This document shows, piece by piece, positions 56,646 to 64,000 of a DNA stretch of 64,000 bases. Source of the DNA: Croceivirga sp. (lineage in GTDB: Bacteria; Bacteroidota; Bacteroidia; Flavobacteriales; Flavobacteriaceae); NCBI GenBank assembly GCA_028284935.1, contig JANQQQ010000017.1:1-64000 (forward strand), given 5' to 3'. The position numbers and the translations under genes were made by a program. The notes beneath the pieces were generated by a model. It was given only the letters and a program-made list of their open reading frames with translations. It ran no database searches and was not told the DNA's origin. Numbering within the stretch: the first letter of the stretch is position 1; each line of letters opens with the position of its first letter.

Positions 56646-56798
56646 ATGAAAAATGTATTCAAAAAATGGGGTGCTTGCAAAAAGGGCGGGAGAATGTCAA
56701 CGGCACTACAAGTAATGAACGAGAGTCGTTATTTGGTGTATTGCCTTTTGTTTACCCTAATGGCCTATTTAGGGTTTATCTGGCTACTGTCCCGATAA
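56646..56798 (+). CDS. possible 50-aa single-helix membrane protein
   Basis: An ATG at 56646 opens a 50-codon frame. The product has a basic start (MKNVFKKWGACKKGGRMSTA) and a hydrophobic C-terminal half (YLVYCLLFTLMAYLGFIWLL) that would make one membrane helix, then Ser-Arg-stop. It ends 14 bases before the convergent VOC gene. The composition is protein-like and the gap would otherwise be empty, but no family is recognised. Confidence 0.45.
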   Translation: MKNVFKKWGACKKGGRMSTALQVMNESRYLVYCLLFTLMAYLGFIWLLSR

Positions 56799-56811
56799 TG
56801 GAAGGGCAAAT

Positions 56812-57234
56812 TTACTTGGCGAACAACTGTTCCATATCTTTAAATGCCTTAAACTCTAACGCATTTCCGGCGGGATCCAAGAAGAACATGGTAGCTTGTT
56901 CCCCAACCTCCCCTTTAAATCGAATATGGGGTTCGATTACAAATTCAACACCCTTTGACCGTAACTTTTCGGAAAAGGTTTGAAAGATATCCCAGGAGAG
57001 TACAACCCCATAGTGAGGTACTGGAACATTTTTTCCATCCACTGGATTGGTGTGCAACCGTTCTTCAGATTTAGGCTTGTAGTGGATAACCACTTGATGT
57101 CCAAAAAGGTTAAAGTCGACCCAATGGTCACTGCTACGCCCTTCTTCACATCCCAAAACCTCCCTATAAAAGGTTCGGCATTCAGCTAGATTGTGGACCG
57201 GAATGGCAACATGAAAAGGGGCGATTGTATTCAT
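56812..57234 (-). CDS. VOC-superfamily metalloenzyme (glyoxalase/bleomycin-resistance fold)
   Basis: The 140-aa protein follows the VOC pattern of two beta-alpha-beta-beta-beta modules. [27 protein letters not shown] begins the first module and [18 protein letters not shown] the second; [16 protein letters not shown] ends it. Candidate metal ligands are His8, His74-type residues and Glu132-type residues. The length suits a small dimeric dioxygenase or lyase; the reaction is not inferable. Its gene is monocistronic. Confidence 0.8.
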   Translation of the reverse strand: MNTIAPFHVAIPVHNLAECRTFYREVLGCEEGRSSDHWVDFNLFGHQVVIHYKPKSEERLHTNPVDGKNVPVPHYGVVLSWDIFQTFSEKLRSKGVEFVIEPHIRFKGEVGEQATMFFLDPAGNALEFKAFKDMEQLFAK

Positions 57235-57516
57235 TATTGTTCAATTTAAGCTTTAAAAGTACCCTATTCATAGCTTGCCCGCAATAAAAGATCCCACATA
57301 TTGATTTTTGTAATCATGCCTATTTGATTTATGATTAAAAAGTAGGTGTTTAGGGCATTTACCCTTTTGCCCTTTGGGTGAAACAAATGGTAAACGAAAA
57401 TAGAGCAACGGGTTTCAGAAAAATTCGATTTGCTATCACGAAGGAATAAACCTTAAATTGGCATAACATCCAAGCGACATGATAATCGCTATATTTCGGA
57501 ACTAAAGCTTGCAGAA

Positions 57517-58488
57517 ATGAGATATCGAAGATTTGGAAGAACAGATTGGAACATAAGTGAAGTGGGGTATGGTATGTGGGGCATGGCAGGATGGACGGAG
57601 AGCAGTGATAGACAATCAGCCAAAAGTTTGGACCTTGCTGTTGAAAATGGAGTTACTTTTTTTGATACTGCCTGGGGGTACGGTGAGGGTCACAGTGAAA
57701 AACTGTTGGGACAATTGGTTAAAAGACACCCTAACAAAAAACTATATACAGCAAGTAAGATTCCTCCAAAAAATTTTAAGTGGCCTGCCAAGGCGTCATA
57801 TGCATTTGAAGATTCTTATCCGACCTTGCATATTATGGAATACACGGAGAAAACATTAAAAAATCTTGATGTTGAGCAGATTGATTTAATGCAGTTTCAT
57901 ACTTGGGATGATATCTGGAGTTCCAATGAAGAATGGCAACGCGCAGTGGAAGATTTAAAGGCTTCAGGAAAAATTGCTGCCATGGGAATTAGTATGAACA
58001 GGTGGGAACCTGAAAACGGTATTAAAGCACTCGAAACGGGGATGATCGATACGGTTCAGGTCATCTACAATATTTTTGATCAAGCTCCTGAAGATGTCCT
58101 TTTTCCCCAATGCGAAAACTTGGATATCGGAATCATAGCGAGGGTTCCCTTTGATGAAGGAACCCTTACTGGTACTTTAAATAAAGAGACCACTTTTGCT
58201 AAAGAAGACTGGCGATCCACTTATTTTGTTCCTGAAAATCTTAATTCAAGTGTGGAACATGCAGATGCCCTGCGACCACTAATTCCTGATGGGATGACCA
58301 TGGCAGAAATGGCACTTCGCTTTATTTTGATGAACAACAATATTGATACCGTAATTCCAGGCATGCGAAAAGAGCGAAATGTGCTCGCCAATGTTGCTAC
58401 GAGCGACGGTAGAGGTCTTTCGAATACACTACATGCAGCATTGAGAAAGCATCGCTGGGATAGGCAACCAACGTCTTGGTCACAATAG
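57517..58488 (+). CDS. aldo/keto reductase
   Basis: The 323-aa protein is an NADPH-linked aldo/keto reductase. The catalytic tetrad reads D50 (FFDTAWGYG), Y55, K81 (TASKI) and H128 (QFHTW). IDLMQFHTWDD and AMGISMNRW lie on the expected strands. The substrate is unknown. It has a TATATTTC box (57490-57497) close to the -7 consensus and is convergent with the alpha/beta hydrolase (11 bases between stops). Confidence 0.87.
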   Translation: MRYRRFGRTDWNISEVGYGMWGMAGWTESSDRQSAKSLDLAVENGVTFFDTAWGYGEGHSEKLLGQLVKRHPNKKLYTASKIPPKNFKWPAKASYAFEDSYPTLHIMEYTEKTLKNLDVEQIDLMQFHTWDDIWSSNEEWQRAVEDLKASGKIAAMGISMNRWEPENGIKALETGMIDTVQVIYNIFDQAPEDVLFPQCENLDIGIIARVPFDEGTLTGTLNKETTFAKEDWRSTYFVPENLNSSVEHADALRPLIPDGMTMAEMALRFILMNNNIDTVIPGMRKERNVLANVATSDGRGLSNTLHAALRKHRWDRQPTSWSQ

Positions 58489-58499
58489 GGGTAGTAATT

Positions 58500-59339
58500 T
58501 TAAGAAGTCAAAAAAGCAATAATCTGTTCATTGACTTGCTCTTGATGCATGGAATGTCCAAGTCCTTCCGTCAATACCAGTTCGCTCCCTTTCCAATGTT
58601 CATGAACCTTTACGGATTCGGTATAGGCCACCTGTTTGTCCAGCTTATCGTGAAAGAGCAATCCTTTTTTTGTGTTATTGGTCACAAATCGAGCACTTGA
58701 AAATTCATGAAAATGAAAATTGAACCAAATTTTTAATCGCTTGTCCATAGCTTTCCAAACACGGTTGTTGAACTTTAAAATGCTCTGAAAATGGTGCATA
58801 AAGCCCTCAAACTCGCAAGGAGAACCTACAGTGACAATTTTTTCTACCGAGGATTCGGGATTCACAAAATGATCGTAAAGAATGGTCATACCACCCATGG
58901 AATGTGCAACAACCAATTTGGGTTCAAATTTTCCCAACATATGCCTTAGACTATGCGCATAAAGTGGCACGTGAAGCATTTCCCCAGTGGAATTACCATG
59001 TGCTGGTGCGTCAAAAGCAAGAATGTCAAAATCCTGTTCCCGTAGTTTTTTAATTAGGTTTCGCCACCGATGCGTGTTACTTTCCCAGCCATGCAATAAC
59101 AAAACGCGCTCTTTTTTTCCCGGCCATCGATAGGTTTGAATGTGTTGCTCCATTACTTCTTCGACAGTGAACTTTGCACGATCCAAAAAATCCTTTTGAT
59201 CGGGCAACACCCGACCTTTTCGGATGGTACAAAAAATATCGAATGCGATTTTGGCTGCTTTTTGCGAATTGAATATGGCGACGAGATTGAGCCATTGGCC
59301 ATAAAAAAGGGGAACTAAGGCAGCGATACGTTTTTTCAT
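58500..59339 (-). CDS. alpha/beta hydrolase
   Basis: The 279-aa protein has the hydrolase-fold order: LLHGWESNTHRW (oxyanion His83), FDAPAHGNSTGE, the nucleophile motif VVAHSMGGM (Ser147) and a C-terminal GLGHSMH with His262. A hydrophobic N-terminus (about 5-25) may be a membrane anchor or tail. The substrate is unknown. It is divergent from the HxlR regulator, with candidate operators in the 98-base spacer, so regulation by that protein is likely. Confidence 0.83.
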   Translation of the reverse strand: MKKRIAALVPLFYGQWLNLVAIFNSQKAAKIAFDIFCTIRKGRVLPDQKDFLDRAKFTVEEVMEQHIQTYRWPGKKERVLLLHGWESNTHRWRNLIKKLREQDFDILAFDAPAHGNSTGEMLHVPLYAHSLRHMLGKFEPKLVVAHSMGGMTILYDHFVNPESSVEKIVTVGSPCEFEGFMHHFQSILKFNNRVWKAMDKRLKIWFNFHFHEFSSARFVTNNTKKGLLFHDKLDKQVAYTESVKVHEHWKGSELVLTEGLGHSMHQEQVNEQIIAFLTS

Positions 59340-59343
59340 TTTG

Positions 59344-59358
59344 GTTACTTTTTGTAAC
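59344..59358. promoter_or_regulatory. GTTAC inverted repeat next to the hydrolase start
   Basis: GTTAC (59344-59348) and GTAAC (59354-59358) flank TTTTT. The site is 5 bases from the hydrolase ATG on its upstream side. GTTAC half-sites recur at 59411 and 59432, so this may be one of several contacts of the HxlR regulator. Confidence 0.45.
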
Positions 59359-59404
59359 TTACTCTATAATTGATACTAAAAATACAGATTCCTTTACGAA
59401 GAAC

Positions 59405-59421
59405 AAAGAGGTTACCTCTTT
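59405..59421. promoter_or_regulatory. 17-bp perfect palindrome before the HxlR gene
   Basis: AAAGAGGT (59405-59412) and ACCTCTTT (59414-59421) are perfect 8-bp arms around a single T. The palindrome lies 16 bases upstream of the HxlR ATG. HxlR proteins bind as dimers to palindromes near their own genes, so an autoregulatory site is likely. The palindrome also spans the divergent promoter region of the hydrolase. Confidence 0.6.
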
Positions 59422-59437
59422 ATAATTAGGTGTTACA

Positions 59438-59860
59438 ATGGAAACTACTGTTGAAAATCAGCGAGATAGAACATCAAAAAAATTGGAGAAAATGTTTGGG
59501 CATATTGATTACAGGCATCCCCCTGAGCTGTGCCCTGTTCGTGATGTGATGTCCACTGCCTCCGATCAGTGGAGTACCTTGATTTTACTTTGGTTAGGGT
59601 ATTTTCCTGTTTTGCGCTTCAATAAATTGAAAAAGTATGTTTATGGCATTTCCAACAAAGTATTGAGTCAACGCCTTAAGGTTTTGGAGGCGGATGGTTA
59701 TATTGAAAGAAAGGCCTATCCTGAGGTTCCCATTCGGGTCGAATACAATTTATCTGAATTCGGGCAATCCTATGTGGAACGATTGTTGGAACTTACCGAA
59801 TGGATGCAAAAAAATAGCCCTAAGGTTCTAGCCAATCGCGAAAAGTACGGATTGGACTAA
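59438..59860 (+). CDS. HxlR-family transcriptional regulator
   Basis: The 140-aa protein has the HxlR winged-helix core. LCPVRDVMSTASDQWSTLILLWLGYFPVLRFNKLKKYVYGISNKVLSQRLKVLEADGYIERKAY holds the conserved Cys32, the recognition helix and the wing. HxlR proteins act as dimeric sensors of aldehydes, thiols or redox stress in characterised cases. It is divergent from the alpha/beta hydrolase, with palindromic sites between. Its stop overlaps the convergent gene by four bases. Confidence 0.9.
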   Translation: METTVENQRDRTSKKLEKMFGHIDYRHPPELCPVRDVMSTASDQWSTLILLWLGYFPVLRFNKLKKYVYGISNKVLSQRLKVLEADGYIERKAYPEVPIRVEYNLSEFGQSYVERLLELTEWMQKNSPKVLANREKYGLD

Positions 59861-60831
59861 GATTCAGATTTTGGTTGAATGGCATTCCAAATATCCAAAT
59901 ACATTTTCCATTGCCCTTCTTCTTTTTTCCAAATGACCACATATTTTCCTTGCCATTCCCCAATAGTTCCATCAGGTCGTTGAGTCTTACCTTCATAATG
60001 GCCATAGTCATGGGCATAGTTGCCAAAGAACTTTATTTCCATAGGTGTGATTTTATGATGGATGGTTTTGTAACCATTGTTCCGTGGTGTCCAGTAGTTT
60101 TTTAATTCATCTCCAGATAGGATTTTTAGGTTGTTGGGGAAGATTCTGGCGTCCTTGGTATAGCCCGCCATAATCTCTTCAATATTACCATCCATCACAG
60201 CCTTTGAAAATGTGTTTGCGGCCGCAACAATTGCTTCCTTTTCTGGAGTATTGGGCTTTGAGGTCGACTTTTTTGTGCAATCAATCTTCCACGTGGGATA
60301 GACGATGGTCTCATCGGAATTGACCCATTGGCCACTCCATTTAAAACCTTTTTCAGTTATTTCACTAAAGATGATTTTATAAAAACCTTCCGTACCATTG
60401 GGTGCTTTTTGCGGCCTGTAGAGAATAATGTTGCCATCCTCCTTTTTATTTCCTTCCCATGCGGGAAGAACAGGGGTAGGCCCTCGATTACTGTAATAAT
60501 GCACATACCAACGCGTACTGTCGGGGATAAATTGACGAATACTACCCGAATGATTGCCGTCTGCTTTAAGGGTTTCGTCCTGAATGGCCGTTCCGTTCAT
60601 GATATACTTAAACCGCCAAAGCATGTCTTGCGGTTTGGCCCACGTTTGGTCCGGATTTCGGGCCTGAGAGACACAATTACATTCGCCGATTAATGGCGCA
60701 AAGTCCAATACTTCCTTAGGGGCTTCAGGGTTGGGAAGACCAAAAGGATGCTCCATAGAGGGTTCAAAATCATATTGAGAGAGAGCAAGTATAGGAAAAA
60801 GGGCAAAGAAGAAAAGTTGCTTTGTTTTCAT
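59857..60831 (-). CDS. exported protein with C-terminal NTF2/SnoaL-like domain
   Basis: The 324-aa protein has a signal peptide (MKTKQLFFFALFPILALSQ). A first part (about 25-210) resembles a lipocalin-like beta barrel (MLWRFKYIMNGTAIQDETLK, GRWYVHYYSNRGPTPVLPAWEG-like strands). The C-terminal NTF2-like domain (about 215-324) shows AAANTFSKAVMDGNIEEIMAGYTKDARIFPNN and GEWQGKYVVIWKKEEGQWKMYLDIWN. The usual role is ligand binding or a small hydrolase-like activity; substrate unknown. The frame is open upstream, but the signal peptide fixes this start. Confidence 0.8.
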   Translation of the reverse strand: MKTKQLFFFALFPILALSQYDFEPSMEHPFGLPNPEAPKEVLDFAPLIGECNCVSQARNPDQTWAKPQDMLWRFKYIMNGTAIQDETLKADGNHSGSIRQFIPDSTRWYVHYYSNRGPTPVLPAWEGNKKEDGNIILYRPQKAPNGTEGFYKIIFSEITEKGFKWSGQWVNSDETIVYPTWKIDCTKKSTSKPNTPEKEAIVAAANTFSKAVMDGNIEEIMAGYTKDARIFPNNLKILSGDELKNYWTPRNNGYKTIHHKITPMEIKFFGNYAHDYGHYEGKTQRPDGTIGEWQGKYVVIWKKEEGQWKMYLDIWNAIQPKSES

Positions 60832-60903
60832 ATTGGTGGTTTTGTCAGAAATTATGGAAAACAAGACAAGGCCAAGTACTACTTGGGAATAAATTAACAA
60901 CCG

Positions 60904-61449
60904 CTACTCCCAACCGATCATCAAGTACTTCAATTTCGCTTCATTGGGAATTTGAACCGCATCGATATTGTTCGTGCTGTACCTTAAACTTGAAGGTAAT
61001 TCGGATTTATCGATGGTAAAGTACATTGGGCTTCCCTTTGGGAAAACGACCACGCTGTTTAAGGTGGTCACTACTTTTTTGATTTCGTACTGACTTTGGA
61101 TGTCCTTAAATGTACTTTTTAATCCAATGCCCCTTTCCGTTTCAAACCGAGGATCTTCAATAGTAATGTTTTCTATGGTGGGGATGCTATCTGCCGTTGG
61201 GGTTAAGGTGAGTAAATGCTTCCCACCTTTTTCATACACTTTAATTTTCCGTTGTCTACTTATTCGGGAACTTAAGGTATCCTTAACAAGGGAGTCCCCT
61301 TCATAGATGAGCTCTAAATCCCTCACCAAACTGATTTTGTCCAGCTTACCTATTTTCTCCTTTGAAATTAGGAAGGTGGTGTCCTTTTCCGCACAGCCAT
61401 AGGAGAGTCCCAAAATACAAATCCCAACAAGCAAAACTATTCTTTTCAT
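60904..61449 (-). CDS. lipoprotein with heptamer-repeat leader
   Basis: The 181-aa lipoprotein has a signal with lipobox LSYGC (Cys19). A beta-rich domain with charged segments follows (VRDLELIYEGDSLVKDTLSSRIS and IKSTFKDIQSQYEIKKVVTTLNSVVVFPKG-like stretches). I do not recognise the family. The start MKRIVLLVG (61449) sits 4 bases from the heptamer array (61454-61516). An in-frame upstream ATG at 61467 lies inside the array and would add six residues. Confidence 0.75.
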   Translation of the reverse strand: MKRIVLLVGICILGLSYGCAEKDTTFLISKEKIGKLDKISLVRDLELIYEGDSLVKDTLSSRISRQRKIKVYEKGGKHLLTLTPTADSIPTIENITIEDPRFETERGIGLKSTFKDIQSQYEIKKVVTTLNSVVVFPKGSPMYFTIDKSELPSSLRYSTNNIDAVQIPNEAKLKYLMIGWE

Positions 61450-61453
61450 CTTT

Positions 61454-61516
61454 CTAACATCTAACATCTAACATCTAACATCTAACATCTAACATCCAAC
61501 ATCTAACATCTAACAT
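61454..61516. repeat. nine-copy heptamer tandem repeat in a lipoprotein leader
   Basis: CTAACAT is repeated nine times in a row (61454-61516); only the seventh unit varies (CCAACAT at 61496-61502). On the gene strand the unit is ATGTTAG, so each copy offers an ATG. The ATG in the copy at 61467 is in frame with the lipoprotein. The ATGs at 61460 and 61474 quickly meet stops. A 7-base unit is not a multiple of three, so any copy change shifts these frames and the leader length. Confidence 0.9.
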
Positions 61517-61546
61517 CTCTGGCGCTTAGCGGTGCCAAAGGGAACG

Positions 61547-63061
61547 TCAACGAATTACTTTTTTCAAAACCCCCAAGACGCCACGTATAAAAGTGGCACT
61601 GGTCAATACCTTAACCACAGGGTTCATGCGAGTGCTTCGTCTACCGGAGGTTCTTGTGGAAGTGGCTTTTCGCTTGGTTTCGCGTTCTTTTTCCTGTGCA
61701 GCCTCGGCCTTTGCAATTTTTTCATTAAGGATTTCGTACGCACTTTCGCGGTCGATTTCCTCATTGTATTTTTTTATAAGTTTGGATTGGGCAATGGCTT
61801 CCCTTAATTCCTTTTCCGTCAACACGTCCATCCGACTCATGGGTGCACGAAGCATTGTGGCAGCGAGGGGAGTGGGTCTGCCCTTCTCATCCAAAGCGGA
61901 AATCAATGCTTCCCCAATACCTAATGACGTCAAAATTTCCTCAGTCTTGTAGAATTCTGAATCAGGATAGTTCTGTGCTGTCAGCTTAATGGCCTTTCTG
62001 TCCTTTGCGGTAAACGCGCGAAGGGCATGCTGTACCTTTAGTCCCAACTGGGCTAAAACATCGTCAGGAACATCCGTGGGATTTTGGGTCACAAAATAGA
62101 GCCCAATGCCTTTGGAACGAATGAGTTTCACAATACTTTCTATTTGGTCCAGTAAGGCCTTGGAAGCATTTTCAAAAATCAAATGTGCCTCATCAATGAA
62201 TAAAATCAGCTCAGGGCGGTCGCTATCTCCTTGTTCCGGAAAAGTACCATAGATTTCGGCCAAAAGACTGAGCATAAAGGTTGAGAAGAGCTTGGGCTTA
62301 TCTTGGATATCGGTCAACCGTATGATGTTGATATATCCTCGGCCATTTTCGTCAATTCTGGTTAGATCATCCACTTCAAAAGACTTCTCCCCAAAAAATA
62401 AATCTGCCCCTTGTTGCTCTAGTTCAATAATTTTTCTGAGAATAGTGCCCGTTGAACTTGTGGAAATTCGGCCATATTCCGCCTGAAATTCCTTTTTGCC
62501 TTCCCCAGTGGCATATTGCAACACTTTTTTGAAGTCATTGAGGTCCAATAAGGGTAATTTATGGTCATCGCAATACTTAAATACCACCGCCACAATTCCT
62601 TCTTGGGTTACCGTTAGGTCCAGAATTCGAGATAATAGCACTGGGCCAAATTCCGATACGGTAGCGCGTAACCGCACCCCATCCTGCTCTGAAAGGGAAA
62701 GGATTTCCACAGGAAACCCTTTTGGATCAAAGGGCAAACCTATGGCAGCATGCCGTTCATCAATCTTGGGATGGCCTGGACTTGGTTGGGCAATACCACT
62801 CAAGTCGCCTTTAAGATCCATTAAAAGCACAGGAATTCCTTTATCCGAAAGGTTTTCGGCAATTACTTGGAGGGTTTTTGTTTTCCCGGTACCCGTGGCA
62901 CCTGCAATAAGCCCATGGCGGTTCAAGGTTTTGAGCGGAACTTTGATAAAGGCTTCTTTTACCGTTTCTCCATCCACCATTCCGGCACCCATGGTAATAT
63001 AGTCCCCTTTCATGGCGTAGCCCTTTTCAATATGGGCAAAGAATTTTTCTTTTTGGTCCAT
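61547..63061 (-). CDS. HerA/DUF853-family ATPase
   Basis: The 504-aa protein is a HerA-type P-loop ATPase. Walker A is GATGTGKTK (about residues 54-62), followed by LLMDLKGDLSGIAQ. Walker B is LILFIDEAHLIF, and GLYFVTQNPTDVPDDVLAQLG plus ALRAFTAKD complete the DUF853-type pattern. A basic Ser/Thr/Arg-rich linker precedes the C-terminus. HerA relatives translocate DNA, but DUF853 proteins are poorly characterised; function is inferred from the fold. The start MDQKEKFFAH is preferred over an ATG ten codons upstream. Confidence 0.85.
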   Translation of the reverse strand: MDQKEKFFAHIEKGYAMKGDYITMGAGMVDGETVKEAFIKVPLKTLNRHGLIAGATGTGKTKTLQVIAENLSDKGIPVLLMDLKGDLSGIAQPSPGHPKIDERHAAIGLPFDPKGFPVEILSLSEQDGVRLRATVSEFGPVLLSRILDLTVTQEGIVAVVFKYCDDHKLPLLDLNDFKKVLQYATGEGKKEFQAEYGRISTSSTGTILRKIIELEQQGADLFFGEKSFEVDDLTRIDENGRGYINIIRLTDIQDKPKLFSTFMLSLLAEIYGTFPEQGDSDRPELILFIDEAHLIFENASKALLDQIESIVKLIRSKGIGLYFVTQNPTDVPDDVLAQLGLKVQHALRAFTAKDRKAIKLTAQNYPDSEFYKTEEILTSLGIGEALISALDEKGRPTPLAATMLRAPMSRMDVLTEKELREAIAQSKLIKKYNEEIDRESAYEILNEKIAKAEAAQEKERETKRKATSTRTSGRRSTRMNPVVKVLTSATFIRGVLGVLKKVIR

Positions 63062-63141
63062 CCCAACTAGTTTGCGATAAAAATAGGGCAATTTGGAAGA
63101 AGACGAAAGAAGTTGGATATTGGAAAAAATACTTTGATGTT

Positions 63142-63594
63142 ATGGGAAAATTGAATCATTTAATAATGGCCATAGTGACGTTTATAGGAGTCACGGGGCT
63201 ATCGGCCCAAGAAAGCACAGAAATCATATTCCACAAACCGGAAAATCCCGCAAGGGCTTCAGCACCGTTTAGTGAGGCCGTGGAAGCTGGGAATTTGTTT
63301 TTCTTGGCAGGGCAGATTGGTATGGACCGTTCCGTGGGTAAACTGGCCGAGGGGGGAATACAAGGAGAGACAGAACAGACCATCAAGAACATTCAAGGGG
63401 TATTGAAGTATCACGGACTATCGTTGGAAAACGTGGTCAAGTGCACCGTTATTTTGAGTGATATTGATGATTTTCGCGCTTTCAATGAAGTGTACGTAAG
63501 GTACTTTACCAAAAAACCCGCTCGTACTACCTATGCAGCTGCTGGATTGGCCGCTGGGGCCAAAATTGAAATTGATGTTATTGCCGTGAAGTAA
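63142..63594 (+). CDS. exported RidA-family protein
   Basis: The 150-aa protein has a signal peptide (MGKLNHLIMAIVTFIGVTGLSAQ) and a full RidA (YjgF/YER057c/UK114) domain. GNLFFLAGQIGMD, KNIQGVLKYHGLSLENVVKCTVILSDIDDF and the PARTTYAAAGLAAGAKIEIDVIAV block are present, with Arg128 in the imine-deaminase position and Glu143. RidA is normally cytosolic and hydrolyses reactive enamine/imine intermediates; export of this copy is unusual. It is divergent from the HerA-like gene (80 bases between starts). Confidence 0.85.
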   Translation: MGKLNHLIMAIVTFIGVTGLSAQESTEIIFHKPENPARASAPFSEAVEAGNLFFLAGQIGMDRSVGKLAEGGIQGETEQTIKNIQGVLKYHGLSLENVVKCTVILSDIDDFRAFNEVYVRYFTKKPARTTYAAAGLAAGAKIEIDVIAVK

Positions 63595-63636
63595 GATTCT
63601 GGCCTTATAAAAATCCCACAATCCAAGAATCGAGAC

Positions 63637-63644
63637 TATCTTTG
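63637..63644 (+). promoter_or_regulatory. -7 box directly before queE
   Basis: TATCTTTG fits TAnnTTTG and ends only 4 bases before the ATG at 63649. Transcription would start at or next to that ATG, implying a leaderless mRNA or use of the second ATG (63667). Confidence 0.5.
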
Positions 63645-63648
63645 CAGT

Positions 63649-64000
63649 ATGGAGGTTAAGGATACCATGGATTTGGTGGACAAAGGATTATTTCTTCCTT
63701 TGATGGAGGAATTTTACACCATTCAAGGTGAGGGGTATCATAAGGGCACAGCGGCCTATTTTATTAGGGTGGGTGGTTGTGATGTAGGTTGTCATTGGTG
63801 CGATGTCAAAGAAAGTTGGGATGCTGAAAAACATCCGCCTACGGACATTGTTCATATCATTGAAAATGCAACCAAATATTCAGATACCATTGTAGTAACG
63901 GGGGGAGAACCTTTGACTTGGGATATGCAACCGCTCACAGAGGGCCTCAAATCAAGAAATCTAAAAACCCATATTGAAACTTCAGGGGCATATCCGCTGA
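63649..64000 (+). CDS. queE: 7-carboxy-7-deazaguanine synthase, 3' part outside the window
   Basis: QueE is the radical-SAM enzyme that contracts the ring of 6-carboxytetrahydropterin on the way to queuosine. LPLMEEFYTIQGEGYHKGTAA, the cluster motif C44-x3-C48-x2-C51 (GGCDVGCHWCDVKESW) and the VVTGGEPLTWDM segment are characteristic of the flavobacterial form. The 117 codons in view show no defect. The first ATG may be at the transcription start; the in-frame ATG at 63667 (MDLVDKG) is an alternative. Confidence 0.92.
   Translation, partial: MEVKDTMDLVDKGLFLPLMEEFYTIQGEGYHKGTAAYFIRVGGCDVGCHWCDVKESWDAEKHPPTDIVHIIENATKYSDTIVVTGGEPLTWDMQPLTEGLKSRNLKTHIETSGAYPL

Noticed and set aside
56615-56983. 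122-codon plus-strand frame overlapping the VOC gene
   Set aside because: Half of it is antisense to the clearly real VOC gene and the rest has no protein-like features. The 50-aa frame at 56646 in another phase is the better candidate there.

Overview
The window is a chromosomal segment of a marine-type member of the Flavobacteriaceae (Bacteroidota). The evidence is the Bacteroidota-type promoter signals (TTTG, 19 bases, TAnnTTTG), the near absence of Shine-Dalgarno sequences, SusC/TonB-receptor and FecI/FecR genes, a LytTR regulator, a Reg_prop/Y_Y_Y sensor kinase, and a flavobacterial-type proteorhodopsin. A Muricauda/Allomuricauda-like genus is a guess from overall protein flavour and was not tested. 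Two genes are cut by the edges: a susC-type gene on the left (minus strand) and queE on the right.

Layout. 1-1008: the 5' end of a SusC-family receptor gene, then about 700 bases without a convincing gene, then a textbook promoter. 1009-18138: the str-S10-spc-alpha ribosomal superoperon, all on the plus strand: rpsL-rpsG-fusA-rpsJ, then rplC through rplQ, including secY, infA, rpmJ and rpoA. tuf, adk and map are absent from their usual places. The run is broken by a structured leader before rplC, a heptamer-repeat spacer before rpsK, and hairpins before rpsD and rplQ. 18232-25324: carA, eno, a transglutaminase-like/DUF350 pair, glycogen synthase and citrate synthase. 25407-36988: two guanidino-group-modifying enzymes (an ADI/DDAH-like protein and CtlX) around a serine hydrolase and a LytTR regulator, then a CarboxypepD_reg-like protein, an SDR/DUF2867 protein, argS and an SLC12-like transporter.

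37056-38796: a proton-pump-type green proteorhodopsin (Asp-Thr-Glu motif, Met at the tuning site) divergent from blh, the carotenoid-cleaving enzyme that makes its retinal. 38786-45447: an ECF sigma factor, a FecR anti-sigma factor and an STN-bearing TonB receptor, facing a large Asp-rich repeat lipoprotein and its small paralogue. The fecR and lipoprotein start regions share a 37-base promoter-like element (28 of 37 identical), which suggests that the sigma factor drives both sides. This is the best candidate here for an undescribed functional unit.

45573-64000: ffh, folD, a Reg_prop hybrid sensor kinase with its LuxR-type regulator, an OmpA-like protein, several small exported proteins, an esterase/DUF2306 pair, a VOC protein, an aldo/keto reductase, an alpha/beta hydrolase divergent from an HxlR regulator with palindromic sites between them, an NTF2-like exported protein, a lipoprotein with a nine-copy heptamer repeat in its leader, a HerA-like ATPase, an exported RidA protein and the start of queE.

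A structural theme is a 7-base periodicity in three separate spacers (15359-15450, 42311-42370, 61454-61516). Two of them are arrays in inverted orientation. No tRNA, rRNA, CRISPR array, insertion sequence or prophage was seen. All family calls rest on reading motifs by eye; no database search was run.
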